Assembly: GCF_000878195.1 (NCBI RefSeq)
Contig: NZ_JXST01000013.1
Span: 1-64,000 of the forward strand
Origin: Mycolicibacterium llatzerense
GTDB lineage: Bacteria > Actinomycetota > Actinomycetes > Mycobacteriales > Mycobacteriaceae
DNA: 64,000 nt
Direction: 5' to 3'
Shown here: positions 1 to 8,715 of the stretch, in pieces
Numbering within the stretch: the first letter of the stretch is position 1
Layout of the letters: every line of letters starts with the position of its first letter
Position numbers and translations under genes: made by a program
The notes under the pieces: generated by a model
Databases searched by the model: none
The model's input: the letters and a program-made list of their open reading frames with translations, nothing else
What the model was told of the DNA's origin: nothing

Positions 1-148
1 GCCCAATGGTGGTGGTACCAACCGTTCCAGCCACCAGCCACACCGTCGACGAACTAGACGGGACCACCCGCGACACCACACCCGGATCAGGCCGGCCCCC
101 ACCGACGGACACCTACCATCGGAAAATCGGTGAGGATCGACCTCACAA

Positions 149-694
149 ATGCCGGAGTCGGAGCGTCTACAGGGTGTGAAAGCCAAAGAGCCATTCGAGA
201 CCGTGGTCCGAAACCACGGCCGCACGGTCTTTCGGGTCTGTTGCGCCATCGTGGGTGCACACGACGCCGACGACGCCTGGTCGGAGACGTTCCTGGCTGC
301 CATGAAGGCCTACCCAGATCTGCCGGCGGACGCGAACGTCGAGGCCTGGCTGGTCACCGTCGCGCACCACAAAGCCATCGACATCACGAGAATCCGTACC
401 CGCCAGCCGGTTCCGACCGACGTCGTGCCCGAGCCATCGAGTCGGGAGGACGCTCGCGAGTTCGACGACCTGGCCGCTGCGGTCGACCAGCTACCGCCCA
501 AACAGAAACACGCCGTGGCCTACCACTACCTCGCAGGCCTGCCTTACAACGAGATCGCCGAGATCCTCGGCGGCACCGCCGCGGCCGCCCGCCGCGCCGC
601 CAGCGACGGCATCGCGACACTACGACGCACCTACCTCGGCGAACTCGTCGAGGTCACCGCGCCGCAGACAAGCGCAGGAAGGAGCCAGAAATGA
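149..694 (+). CDS. ECF-type RNA polymerase sigma factor
   Basis: A 181-residue sigma-70 family protein of the short ECF kind, which directs RNA polymerase to a small set of promoters. Region 2 lies at about residues 15-75 (FRVCCAIVGAHDADDAW then SETFLAA) and region 4 at about 115-165, where LPPKQKHAVAYHYLAGLPY leads into the helix-turn-helix. No anti-sigma gene adjoins it. It overlaps ogt by four bases (ATGA) and heads a run of alkylation-repair genes, so it probably activates this operon; that is inference. The first 148 bases of the window hold no gene and presumably its promoter. The ATG at 149 keeps full region 2. The ECF subgroup cannot be assigned by eye. Confidence 0.85.
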   Translation: MPESERLQGVKAKEPFETVVRNHGRTVFRVCCAIVGAHDADDAWSETFLAAMKAYPDLPADANVEAWLVTVAHHKAIDITRIRTRQPVPTDVVPEPSSREDAREFDDLAAAVDQLPPKQKHAVAYHYLAGLPYNEIAEILGGTAAAARRAASDGIATLRRTYLGELVEVTAPQTSAGRSQK

Positions 695-1305
695 ACAACG
701 GCAGAACCATCGCCGGCGACCTGGCGCGCATCACCGCACCCGGACCCGACAGACTGGCCGACCTGCACAGCCGGCTGGCCGCCGCGGCAGCGCGGGACGG
801 CGTCCTCGACGTCGCCTACCGCACCGTCGACAGCCCGGTCGGACCGCTGCTCCTGGCGGCCACCGACCAAGGCCTGATCCGCGTCGCCTACGCCCGCGAG
901 GACCACGACGCCGTGCTGCAGCAGCTGGCCGACAAGGTGAGCCCCCGCATCCTGCTGGCACCGGCACGGCTCGACGCGGTTGCCCGCGAACTCGACGAGT
1001 ACTTCGGCCGGGCCCGACGTACCTTCGACGTACCGCTGGATTGGCGGCTGGCCGCTGGGTTCCGCGCTGCGGTTCTGCACCACCTGCCCGAGATCGGCTA
1101 TGGACGGACGGCCAGCTACGCCGACGTCGCCGTGCTGGCCGGTAGCCCCAAAGCAGTACGGGCGGTGGGCACCGCATGCGCGAAAAATCCACTGCCTGTG
1201 GTGGTTCCGTGCCACCGGGTGGTCCGCAGCGACGGAGCGATGGGCGGCTATCTCGGCGGCCCCGAGGCCAAACGCCTGCTGCTGGACTTGGAGGCCGCGG
1301 CATGA
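691..1305 (+). CDS. ogt: Methylated-DNA--protein-cysteine methyltransferase
   Basis: O6-alkylguanine-DNA alkyltransferase, a suicide repair protein that moves the alkyl group from O6-alkylguanine to its own cysteine. The active-site motif PCHRVV is present with the acceptor at Cys174, preceded by the DNA-binding helix-turn-helix (GYGRTASYADVA, then SPKAVRAVGTA). Length is 204 residues; the N-terminal RNase-H-like part includes VDSPVGPLLLAATD. The start at 691 is chosen because AGGAAGGAG lies just upstream and the ATG overlaps the sigma-factor stop as ATGA. Its own stop overlaps the next gene the same way, so the genes are translationally coupled. Unlike AdaB fusions it is a stand-alone domain with a roughly 45-residue N-terminal extension. 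Confidence 0.93.
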   Translation: MNNGRTIAGDLARITAPGPDRLADLHSRLAAAAARDGVLDVAYRTVDSPVGPLLLAATDQGLIRVAYAREDHDAVLQQLADKVSPRILLAPARLDAVARELDEYFGRARRTFDVPLDWRLAAGFRAAVLHHLPEIGYGRTASYADVAVLAGSPKAVRAVGTACAKNPLPVVVPCHRVVRSDGAMGGYLGGPEAKRLLLDLEAAA

Positions 1306-2012
1306 GCATCTGGCAGCAGCGCGTCGCGGCCACCGATTGGGAGGCCGTGCGCACGGAACTCGAGACCGTCGGTGGTGCGTTGACCGGACCGCTCGTCACG
1401 CCGGCCGAGGCCGCCGAGCTGGCCACGATCTACCCTGATGCAACCCGCTTCCGCTCGACCATCGACATGGCCCGCTACCGGTTCGGCGAAGGCCAGTACC
1501 GCTACTTCCACCGGCCGTACCCCGAGATCGTCACCGAGCTCAAATACGCGCTCTATCCGCGGCTGCTGCCCATCGCGCGAGACTGGTGGACGCGATTGCG
1601 TCGCGATCCGCCCTGGCCCGAGAGTTTCGATGACTGGCTCGATACCTGCCACCGAGCAGGGCAGACCAGAACCACCGCACTGCTGCTCAAGTACGGCGCC
1701 GGTGGCTGGTGCGCCTTGCACCAGGACCTGTACGGGGACTTGGTCTTTCCGCTCCAGGTCGTCATCAATCTGACGCGGCCCGAGGTCGATTACACCGGTG
1801 GGGAATTCCTGCTCTACGAGCAGCGGCCGCGCGCGCAGTCTCGTGGCTCGGCCATCTCCATCCCGTTCGGGCATGGGCTGGTGATCACCACCCGCGAGCG
1901 GCCGGTACCGTCCAAACGCGGGTGGGCCGTCGGGCCCGTCCGTCATGGCGTGTCCACGCTGCGCTCCGGGTCCCGCATGACCCTCGGCCTGATCTTCCAC
2001 GACGCCGCATGA
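1302..2012 (+). CDS. 2OG-Fe(II) oxygenase, proline-hydroxylase-like
   Basis: A 236-residue double-stranded beta-helix dioxygenase. The iron triad is visible: His140 and Asp142 in CALHQDLYGD and distal His215 in VRHGVS, followed by Arg near 225 in RSGSRMTLGL as the likely 2-oxoglutarate ligand. The protein resembles bacterial proline-hydroxylase-type members more than classical AlkB. AlkB relatives demethylate alkylated bases oxidatively, and the ATGA coupling to ogt suggests a repair role here, but the substrate is not shown by the sequence. The TGA stop is followed in the same reading frame by an Ada-like zinc domain. Confidence 0.85.
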   Translation: MSIWQQRVAATDWEAVRTELETVGGALTGPLVTPAEAAELATIYPDATRFRSTIDMARYRFGEGQYRYFHRPYPEIVTELKYALYPRLLPIARDWWTRLRRDPPWPESFDDWLDTCHRAGQTRTTALLLKYGAGGWCALHQDLYGDLVFPLQVVINLTRPEVDYTGGEFLLYEQRPRAQSRGSAISIPFGHGLVITTRERPVPSKRGWAVGPVRHGVSTLRSGSRMTLGLIFHDAA

Positions 2013-2204
2013 CTGGGCGGGCATCGGCGCAACAAGCTCTACGGCCGCCTGGACTGTCCGTCAGCGCTACGGGCCATCGCCGCCGGCGGCTACGTCACTC
2101 AGCGAGTCTTCTTCGCAGACGAAAACGTCGCCGTCACAGCGGGATACCGCCCGTGCGCGGTGTGCCTACCCGAGGACTACCGGCGGTGGAAGGCAGCGCG
2201 ATGA
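2013..2204 (+). pseudogene. Ada-type zinc-binding domain ORF without a standard start
   Basis: The codons directly after the TGA of the oxygenase, in the same frame, encode about 63 residues beginning LGGHRRNKLYGRLDCPSALR and containing YRPCAVCLPEDYRRW, then stop at 2202-2204. This matches the small stand-alone Ada metal-binding-domain proteins of actinobacteria, including Cys residues of the zinc site. No ATG, GTG or TTG precedes the conserved part in frame; the ATG at 2009 is in another frame. Three readings are possible: start at CTG 2013 by termination-reinitiation (TGACTG), readthrough of TGA giving a fused protein, or a truncated gene. Coding conservation up to the stop argues against long-standing decay. 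Confidence 0.6.
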
Positions 2205-2216
2205 GACGCGGGCGCT

Positions 2217-3689
2217 TCACTCCAGCCCGGCGGTGCCGTCCGGCTTGACGGTGACCTTGGCACCCGCGAGATCCTCGCGGGTGCTGGCCTCGGCCTGCGA
2301 CGGATCCGTGATCACCGCAAGCGCCCGGCTACCGCTGGGCGTGCAGACGGCGACGAAGATCTTCTCGGGTGCGCCCTCGCGGGTCACCGGCGTCGTCCAG
2401 GCCTCTACCGTGCCGGTGCCCGACCACTCATTTTCGGCCACTACCGTAGGTTCGGCATCGACCTCGGATTGCACGTCTTCCCAACGGAATTCATGTGTCG
2501 GCGGCCGCGTGCCGTAGACACCGAAGCTGTGTTTGGTCAGGTATCCGCCGTTGGCGGTGATCAGGCCCACCTGGCCGGGATTGGCGGCCAACCGTTCGGC
2601 CATGGTTGCGATCGAATGCGAGACGTAGTTGTTCCACGGCCCGCCGGCGAACGTCAGGCCTCCGGTCACGGTCAGCGGCCGCTGCGGGTCAACCAGGCCA
2701 AGGCCCAATTCCCGCGCCGCCACCTGCACCGCAGACGGGAAGCACGAGTACACGTCGACCGCGTCGATGTCATCGATGCCGAGGCCGGTCAGTTCCAGCA
2801 CCCGGCGGCCCGCAATCCGGATGGATGGCGACTCGGAAAAACTGCCCCGCTCACCCAGCACGTATGGATCGTGGGCATCGGTACCCGCATACGGGAAAAC
2901 CCAACGGTCCCTGGGAATCTGCAGCTCTTCCGCTTTGCCCACCGAGGTGAGGATCAGCGCCGCGCCCTGGTCGACCATGTTGTTGGAGTTCATCAGCTTG
3001 GTGTACGGCCAGCTGATCATCCGATTGTCCGGACCCGGCTGCCAGATCTGATCGGCAGGCACGGCATCTCGGCTCCACGCGTGCGAATTACCCTGTGCCA
3101 CTTGGCTGAACCGCGACCACAGCTCGCCGATCCGTTGCCGGTGCTCCTCCGGCGTCTCCCCCGCGGCGATCCGCAGAGCCTGCTCGAACATCGGGTACAC
3201 GTGCGACGGCGCCACCAGACCGATGCGCAGCTCGGCCGGCCCCACCATGTCCACGTCTGGGTCGCTGGGTGCCATCGGCACTGACTCGTCCTGCTGCGTG
3301 CCGGCCAGACGCTCACCGCGCGCCTTCAAACGCGTTCGGGTACGCCAGGTTTCGCCGCCGGCGATCAACACCACGTCGTTGCGGCCCTGCTGGATGTCCA
3401 GGCAGGCCTGGTTGACCAACGACTGGGGCACATTGCCGCCGACCGGGGTGTAGCGGGTGACGGCATCGGGTGCGCCGATCCGCTGCGCCAGCAGCAGACC
3501 CGGGTCCCGGTACCGCAGCGAGAACACGTTGACGATGCGCACCGCATCGACCGACTCGAGGACGCGGGCATCGGCCGCCTCCCGCGCCGCGGCTTCCATG
3601 AGGTCGACCGGCTCGCCACCCGGGTTCTCGTCGTACTGGTTCACCTGGCCGTAGCCGACCAGCACCGGGGTTCGGGGATCAAAGGACAC
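2217..3689 (-). CDS. Thiolase-like protein, TLP1 type (acetyl-CoA acetyltransferase family)
   Basis: A 490-residue thiolase-superfamily protein of the mycobacterial thiolase-like type 1 group, which carries an extra C-terminal beta domain (roughly the last 90 residues here). Landmarks are RTPVLVGYGQV at the N-terminus, a nucleophile-region cysteine in SLVNQACLDI, DVYSCFPSAVQVAARE, and TANGGYLTKHSFGVYGT with the conserved His. GTG at 3689 is taken as start, with GGAGAGG upstream; a longer frame exists but lies inside the aldehyde dehydrogenase. It overlaps that gene by 11 bases, so the two form one operon. Purified TLP1 proteins show little classical thiolase activity, so the reaction is uncertain; a role in lipid or sterol side-chain breakdown is a guess. 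Confidence 0.8.
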   Translation of the reverse strand: MSFDPRTPVLVGYGQVNQYDENPGGEPVDLMEAAAREAADARVLESVDAVRIVNVFSLRYRDPGLLLAQRIGAPDAVTRYTPVGGNVPQSLVNQACLDIQQGRNDVVLIAGGETWRTRTRLKARGERLAGTQQDESVPMAPSDPDVDMVGPAELRIGLVAPSHVYPMFEQALRIAAGETPEEHRQRIGELWSRFSQVAQGNSHAWSRDAVPADQIWQPGPDNRMISWPYTKLMNSNNMVDQGAALILTSVGKAEELQIPRDRWVFPYAGTDAHDPYVLGERGSFSESPSIRIAGRRVLELTGLGIDDIDAVDVYSCFPSAVQVAARELGLGLVDPQRPLTVTGGLTFAGGPWNNYVSHSIATMAERLAANPGQVGLITANGGYLTKHSFGVYGTRPPTHEFRWEDVQSEVDAEPTVVAENEWSGTGTVEAWTTPVTREGAPEKIFVAVCTPSGSRALAVITDPSQAEASTREDLAGAKVTVKPDGTAGLE

Positions 3690-5145
3690 TGAGGGATTCC
3701 TCTCCGGATGCGGGTCCGACGCGGTAGATCGATTTGATGCTCTGGTAGGCGGCCAGCCCCTCGGGGCCGAGTTCGCGGCCCAGGCCACTGGCTTTCACCC
3801 CACCGAACGGCGCAGCCATGTCCAATTGGTAGTCGTTGACGCCGACCGTCCCGCTGCGGATGGCGCGGGCGATGTCGGTGGCGCGTTCGGCATCGGCCGA
3901 CCACACCGTCCCGCCCAGGCCGTACTCGCTGTCGTTGGCGAGCGCGACGGCCTGCTGCTCGGTCTCATAGGGAATCACCGCGAGGACCGGGCCGAAGATC
4001 TCCTCCTGCGCGAGGCGGGAGGCATTGTCCACGTCGATGAACACCGTCGGCGAGACGAACCAGCCGTCGGGTTGATCGGCCGGAATACCGCCGCCGGCAA
4101 CGATTTTGGCGCCATCCGCCTTTCCGGCTTCGATGTAGCCGAGCACCCGGTCCCGTTGACGGGCGCTCACCAGCGGGCCGACGTCCGTCGACTTCTCCAG
4201 CGGGTCACCGACATTCAGCCCGGACGCCAGCGCGGCCAGTGCGTCGACCATGTCGTCATACCGGGATCGCGGTACCAGAATCCGCGAATTCAGGTGGCAC
4301 GTCTGGCCGTTGTTGACGAACGCCGCCGACTTCAGCCCGTTGATCGTCGTGTCCAGATCAGCGTCCTCGAGAACGACGGCGGCCGACTTGCCGCCCAGTT
4401 CCAGGGTGACCGGCCGCAGGAGGCGCCCGCAGGCCTCGGCGATCCGCCGACCGACGGCGGTCGATCCGGTGAAGGACACCTTGTCGACGCCGGGATGGGA
4501 GACCAGACGCGCGCCGGTGTCGGGCCCGCCCGCGATGACATTCAGCACGCCGGCCGGTAGGCCCGCCGCCTGCGCAGCCTCGGCGAACACCAAGGCATCC
4601 AGCGCCGTCTCGGGTGAGGCCTTGAGCACCACGGTGCAGCCGGCCGCCAGCGCCGGCGCCAACTTGAAGGCGGCCAGCGCCTGCGGGTAGTTCCACGGCA
4701 CGATCGCCCCGACCACGCCCACCGGTTCGCGGCGCACGATGGTGTGTCCGATGGCCGCCGGACGAATCTCTTCCGCCGGGGTCCCGGTGATGAGGCCGGC
4801 GTAGTACTGCAGCAGTGCGGCGGGGAAGCGGCCGTTCGCGCCGCGGGACAACCGGATCGGCATGCCGTTCTCGCGCGTACACAGTTCGTTGGTCGAGACC
4901 GAACGGGCCAGCAGCTCGTCGGCCAGCCGGTTCAGCACGGCCGCGCGCTCGGCTGGCGGCGTCGCACTCCATCCCGCCAGCGCCGCTCCCGCCGCCGCGA
5001 CGGCCGCGTCGACCTCGTCCGGGCCTGCCGCGGCGCCCATACCGAGCAGCGTCCCGGTCGCGGCTTCCAGCACCGGGGTCGAGGCCGTGGCCGGGCGGAA
5101 CTGCCCGCCGACGAAAATCCTTGCGCTGTCGTCGATCACGGACAT
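3679..5145 (-). CDS. NAD(P)-dependent aldehyde dehydrogenase
   Basis: A 488-residue ALDH-superfamily enzyme oxidising an aldehyde to its acid. The catalytic Cys283 is in NNGQTCHLNSR, the general-base Glu249 in VTLELGGKSA, and the nucleotide-binding VPWNYPQALAAFK and FTGSTAVGRRIAE are intact. Length is typical for the cytosolic family. ATG at 5145 is preceded by AAGGAG at seven-base spacing. It is the first gene of a two-gene operon with the thiolase-like protein, which suggests that an aldehyde and an acyl-CoA intermediate belong to the same degradative route. The substrate cannot be read from the sequence. Confidence 0.92.
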   Translation of the reverse strand: MSVIDDSARIFVGGQFRPATASTPVLEAATGTLLGMGAAAGPDEVDAAVAAAGAALAGWSATPPAERAAVLNRLADELLARSVSTNELCTRENGMPIRLSRGANGRFPAALLQYYAGLITGTPAEEIRPAAIGHTIVRREPVGVVGAIVPWNYPQALAAFKLAPALAAGCTVVLKASPETALDALVFAEAAQAAGLPAGVLNVIAGGPDTGARLVSHPGVDKVSFTGSTAVGRRIAEACGRLLRPVTLELGGKSAAVVLEDADLDTTINGLKSAAFVNNGQTCHLNSRILVPRSRYDDMVDALAALASGLNVGDPLEKSTDVGPLVSARQRDRVLGYIEAGKADGAKIVAGGGIPADQPDGWFVSPTVFIDVDNASRLAQEEIFGPVLAVIPYETEQQAVALANDSEYGLGGTVWSADAERATDIARAIRSGTVGVNDYQLDMAAPFGGVKASGLGRELGPEGLAAYQSIKSIYRVGPASGEESLSVL

Positions 5146-5265
5146 CCGGGCACTCCTTCGGCGGTGACGGCGGACCCTGTGAGCGGCTCCACAACCACAC
5201 GTTAGCGGGTCGCCGCCAACCAGCGTGACCTGGCCCTTTGCCCTCTATCGGTACACTCGCCACAG

Positions 5266-6024
5266 ATGATCGACGCCTCGGCAGCCGCCGCTGCACCATG
5301 CCTACCGACCGGCTCAGCAGCCGTGCGGCATCCGCGCGTCTACATCGACGTGGCCGTGGTGGTGGCCGTCCTGGTCGCGACCAACCTGCTGGCCCATTTC
5401 ACGACCCCCTGGGCGAACATCGTCGTCGTGCCGCTCGCGGCACTCGGATTGGTCGCCCTGGTGCGCAAACGGGGCCTCGGCTGGACCGAGCTCGGACTCG
5501 GCCGCGCCCACTGGCGGACCGGCATGCGCTACGCGCTCGGCGCGATCCTGCTCGTCGGATCGGTGATCGCCGCAGGTGTGCTCCTGCCCTGGACTCGGCC
5601 GATGTTCCTGAACAACCACTACGCGACCATTTCCGGGGCGTTGCTGGCCTCGATGATCGTGATCCCGCTGCAGACCGTCATTCCCGAGGAGCTCGCGTTC
5701 CGCGGCGTCCTGCACGGCACGCTCGACCGGGCCTGGGGCTTCCGCGGCGTCGCCGCCGCCGGTTCGCTGCTGTTCGGACTCTGGCACATCGCCACCTCAC
5801 TGGGCCTGACCAGCAGCAACGTCGGATTCACCCGGGTGTTCGGCGGCGGGGTGGTCGGGATGGTCGCCGGCGTGACCATGGCAGTCGTCGCCACGGCTGC
5901 CGCGGGATTCGTCTTCACCTGGCTACGACGCCGGTCCGGCAGCCTGCTCGCCCCGATCGCCCTGCACTGGTCGCTGAACGGCATGGGCGCGCTCGCCGCC
6001 GCCGCGGTCTGGCACTTCAGCTAG
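5266..6024 (+). CDS. CPBP-family intramembrane metalloprotease
   Basis: A 252-residue multi-spanning membrane protein of the CAAX-protease/bacteriocin-processing (CPBP, Abi) family. All three family motifs are present: EELAFRGV (EExxxR), the single His in LFGLWHIATS, and HWSLNGMG (HxxxN). About seven hydrophobic segments are visible. Members cleave prenylated or peptide substrates inside the membrane; the substrate here is unknown. TACACT at 5252-5257 ends eight bases before the ATG, so the message is probably leaderless, which supports this start. It is transcribed divergently from the aldehyde dehydrogenase operon. Confidence 0.88.
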   Translation: MIDASAAAAAPCLPTGSAAVRHPRVYIDVAVVVAVLVATNLLAHFTTPWANIVVVPLAALGLVALVRKRGLGWTELGLGRAHWRTGMRYALGAILLVGSVIAAGVLLPWTRPMFLNNHYATISGALLASMIVIPLQTVIPEELAFRGVLHGTLDRAWGFRGVAAAGSLLFGLWHIATSLGLTSSNVGFTRVFGGGVVGMVAGVTMAVVATAAAGFVFTWLRRRSGSLLAPIALHWSLNGMGALAAAAVWHFS

Positions 6025-6133
6025 GACCGCACCCCGAACCGTCACCAGATCGCTGCGGTTCAGACCTCGTTGTGGCTCGTTGCGTCGGGCTAGCCTCGAG
6101 AGGTATTTGTCAATGTCACGAAAGGTCATGGCA

Positions 6134-6406
6134 ATGATGCATATCGTCTGGTTGCTACTTCTCGGCCTCATCGTCGGAGCCATTGCCCGGTTCGTCGTGC
6201 CCGGGAAAGACGACATGGGCTGGATTCTCACGTGTGTGCTTGGCGTCGCCGGTGGTTACGTCGGCGGCACGTTGAGCAGCATCGTCTACGCGCCGCACAA
6301 GCTCGATTTCCGTCCGCCCATCGCCCACTCGTTCTGGGGTGCCCTGGTCGGCGCGGTGATCCTGGTGTTGATCTACCGCTTCGTGAAATCGAAGAGTTCG
6401 ACCTAG
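6134..6406 (+). CDS. GlsB/YeaQ/YmgE-family stress-response membrane protein
   Basis: About 90 residues forming three hydrophobic helices: a Gly-rich first helix (LLLLGLIVGAIARFVVPG), then GWILTCVLGVAGGYVGG, then SFWGALVGAVILVLIYRF, ending in Lys/Ser residues. This is the transglycosylase-associated (PF04226) family, induced by acid, osmotic or cell-envelope stress in other bacteria; its molecular role is not settled. The start at 6134 is chosen because GAAAGG at 6120-6125 is well spaced for it; ATGs at 6113, 6128 and 6137 are alternatives. A strong hairpin follows the stop. Confidence 0.85.
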   Translation: MMHIVWLLLLGLIVGAIARFVVPGKDDMGWILTCVLGVAGGYVGGTLSSIVYAPHKLDFRPPIAHSFWGALVGAVILVLIYRFVKSKSST

Positions 6407-6422
6407 CGCTCGCGCAGAAATG

Positions 6423-6463
6423 AATTGAGGACCGTGCCCAACCGGGCACGGTCCTCAATTTTT
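6423..6463. terminator. Bidirectional rho-independent terminator
   Basis: A perfect 17-bp inverted repeat (6423-6439 with 6444-6460, loop AACC) flanked by A and T residues lies between the convergent GlsB-like gene and apa. It can end transcription from both sides. Confidence 0.9.
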
Positions 6464-6469
6464 CGGCTG

Positions 6470-7459
6470 CTACCCCGCGGGGGCCATCTCGGGCGGGGCG
6501 TTCGTCACCGGCACCGGCACGCCGACCATCGGGTGGGCCGGATCAGCGGGCTTCGGCGGAGCGTTCGGGTCGGTCGGCGGCGGAGGCGGCGGGTTCCACG
6601 GGCGGATCGACTGGGCCAGCGTCACCGCGGCGGCCTTGTCGACCGGGTGGTTGCCCGAACCCAGCCACACGACGAACCACCGCTGCGGGTTGCGCTGGCT
6701 GCGGATGGTGGCGTCCGGCGGCGGGTTGCCGACGACGCCCGCCCAGATCTGGCCGTTCGGCTTACCGGTGTCGGTGAACTTCACCTCGTAGAACGAGGCC
6801 GCACCCGGCAGGTTCCCGGCGGTGAGCGCGGTGGTCTCCTGGCCGACGCGGGTACCCGGGAACGGCATGAAGAACTCACCCATGTCCGAGGCCAACCGGT
6901 TGGCGGCCTTGCCGTTGTCGGACTCGGCGCCGGCGAACAGCTTCAGGTCCAGCCGGCCCAGCAGGACGCTGGTGTCGCTCGGAGCCTGCTCCGCGCCTGC
7001 GGCCGGAACCCGGGTCAGCAGCGCCTGACCGTACGACAGCTGCGTCGCGTCGGCGATCTTCCAGCCCTGCGGCACGACGTAGCTGAAGCCACCGGCGTCG
7101 TTGTTGACACGGCCGGGCTCGGGAGCGGGCGCCGGTGCACCGTCCTTAGTGGCTCCGGGGGCGGCGGGCGCTGCCGGGGCGCCGGGCGCGGCAGGAGCGG
7201 GCGCCGGTGGCGGTGCACCGGGGTCGCCCGCGGGTGCGGCCGGGTCGGGTGCGGGCGGGGCCGGCTCGACGGGCGGTGCCGGTTCAGGAGCAGGTGCCGG
7301 AGCGGGCGCCGGGGCGGGCGCGGGAGGCGGCGGCACCGGATCGGCGTACGAGATCGCGCTCGGCAGGGCGATGGCCGCGGCCGCCGCACCTGCCACAGCA
7401 GCAGTCAGGGATTTCGGAAGTCGTTTGCGGGCAGTTGTCCGCGCATCCGGGTGTCGCAT
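6470..7459 (-). CDS. apa: Alanine/proline-rich secreted protein Apa (fibronectin-attachment protein)
   Basis: A 329-residue secreted protein matching M. tuberculosis Rv1860 (325 residues), an O-mannosylated cell-surface antigen and adhesin. A basic N-terminus (RKRLPKS) and Ala-rich hydrophobic stretch form the signal peptide, with likely cleavage near residue 39 before DPVPPPPAPAPAP. Residues about 40-110 are a Pro/Ala low-complexity region, a likely mannosylation zone. The folded domain begins around DAGGFSYVVPQGWKIADA and contains GRLDLKLFAGAES and RWFVVWLGSGNHP. A second Pro-rich tail closes the protein. It lies downstream of modABC, as in M. tuberculosis, across a 167-base gap at 7460-7626 that may hold its own promoter. 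Confidence 0.92.
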   Translation of the reverse strand: MRHPDARTTARKRLPKSLTAAVAGAAAAAIALPSAISYADPVPPPPAPAPAPAPAPAPEPAPPVEPAPPAPDPAAPAGDPGAPPPAPAPAAPGAPAAPAAPGATKDGAPAPAPEPGRVNNDAGGFSYVVPQGWKIADATQLSYGQALLTRVPAAGAEQAPSDTSVLLGRLDLKLFAGAESDNGKAANRLASDMGEFFMPFPGTRVGQETTALTAGNLPGAASFYEVKFTDTGKPNGQIWAGVVGNPPPDATIRSQRNPQRWFVVWLGSGNHPVDKAAAVTLAQSIRPWNPPPPPPTDPNAPPKPADPAHPMVGVPVPVTNAPPEMAPAG

Positions 7460-7626
7460 GGGGACGAAAATACAGTGTTACCGGCGTGACGCAAGTGCGA
7501 GTTGCGGCTATTTCTCTCCCGGGTTCGTTAGCTCACATGCGGTATCTCGACAGAACACGGCGATATCGCTCGGTTGCTGGGGCATCGGAGTGCCGCGGCC
7601 AGGCCCGGGACGGGCCGGGCGTGCCG

Positions 7627-8715
7627 TCACGCGGGCCGAATCGCCACGTCGCGCGGGTGGACGCTGAAGTACACCTGCTCCCCCGGGACCAGCCGTAGAC
7701 CGGCCGCCGTTTCGGCACTGATGTCGGCCGCGAGGCCCCCACTGCTGTCGTCGGTCGCCTCGGCGCGCACCCGGATGACGGGTCCCCGGTGATCGAGTTC
7801 CGCGACGCCGACCGCGACGACGTTGACGTCCCCCACGGGCATCCCCCGGCCTACCGACACCGCGGCCGGAGCGAACACGGCGATGGCCGGATCACCGGGT
7901 GTGACGTCCGGCCCATAGGTACCGCGCCAGGTCTGTCCCGCGGCCAGCACCGAACCGCCGTCGGTGCCGGCGCGCCCGCTGACCAGATTCACGCCCGCGA
8001 AGCGCGCCCCGAACACCGTCCGCGGCGCAGTCAGCACGTCCGCGACGGTGCCCGATTCGACGATGCGCCCGCTCTCGATGACCACCACCCGGTCGGCCAG
8101 GGTGACAACGTCGAGCAGATCGTGGCTGACCAACACCGAACTCCGACCGCCCGCACTCAGCACGCCGCGCAGCAGCCGGCGCATCGCCGAGGCGGCCGCG
8201 ACGTCGAGTCCGGACAGCGGCTCATCCAGCAGCAATACGTCGGGTTCGGCCGCCAGCGCGCGAGCCAGCGCAACCCGCTGCGCCTGACCACCGGACAGCT
8301 GCCCCGGCCGCCGATCAGCCAGATCAGCGGCGCCGACCTCGCTCAGCCAGCGCTCCGCCGTCCGCCGCGCTTCGGTGCGCAGGCCCCGACGAGGGTGGTG
8401 CCGAGCGCGCGGTCCGAATGCCACGTTGCCCGCGACCGTCAGGTGCGGGAACAGCGCCGGGTCCTGCAGCAGCAGTCCAACCCGCCGGTTGTGCACCGCG
8501 ATGTGCAGGCCCGTCGCGCCATCGGTGAGCCGGTGTTCTCCCACCCGCACGGTGCCCGCGTCCGGCCGCAGCAGGCCGGCGATCACATGCAGCACACTGG
8601 ATTTGCCCGCGCCGTTGGGCCCGATGACCGCCACCACCTCACCGGCGGCGACGTCGAACTCCACATCGACGCCGCGTGCGTCGACCACCGCGTGCACCGA
8701 GAGCCCGCCCGTCAC
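7627..8715 (-). CDS. modC: Molybdate ABC transporter ATP-binding protein ModC
   Basis: A 362-residue ATPase energising molybdate import. Walker [10 protein letters not shown] is at residues 32-40, the ABC signature [15 protein letters not shown] starts near 140, and Walker B VLLLDEP is near 160-166. A C-terminal TOBE-type domain, which binds molybdate in related ModC proteins, covers about 230-355. Its start overlaps the modB stop by four bases, so the three mod genes are co-translated. Confidence 0.93.
   Translation of the reverse strand: MTGGLSVHAVVDARGVDVEFDVAAGEVVAVIGPNGAGKSSVLHVIAGLLRPDAGTVRVGEHRLTDGATGLHIAVHNRRVGLLLQDPALFPHLTVAGNVAFGPRARHHPRRGLRTEARRTAERWLSEVGAADLADRRPGQLSGGQAQRVALARALAAEPDVLLLDEPLSGLDVAAASAMRRLLRGVLSAGGRSSVLVSHDLLDVVTLADRVVVIESGRIVESGTVADVLTAPRTVFGARFAGVNLVSGRAGTDGGSVLAAGQTWRGTYGPDVTPGDPAIAVFAPAAVSVGRGMPVGDVNVVAVGVAELDHRGPVIRVRAEATDDSSGGLAADISAETAAGLRLVPGEQVYFSVHPRDVAIRPA

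Noticed and set aside
1-148. Partial gene at the left edge
   Set aside because: No frame with recognisable protein similarity was found; treated as the promoter region of the sigma factor.
7101-7340. Short tandem-like Pro/Ala repeats
   Set aside because: These are the low-complexity coding region of apa, not a CRISPR array or intergenic repeat.
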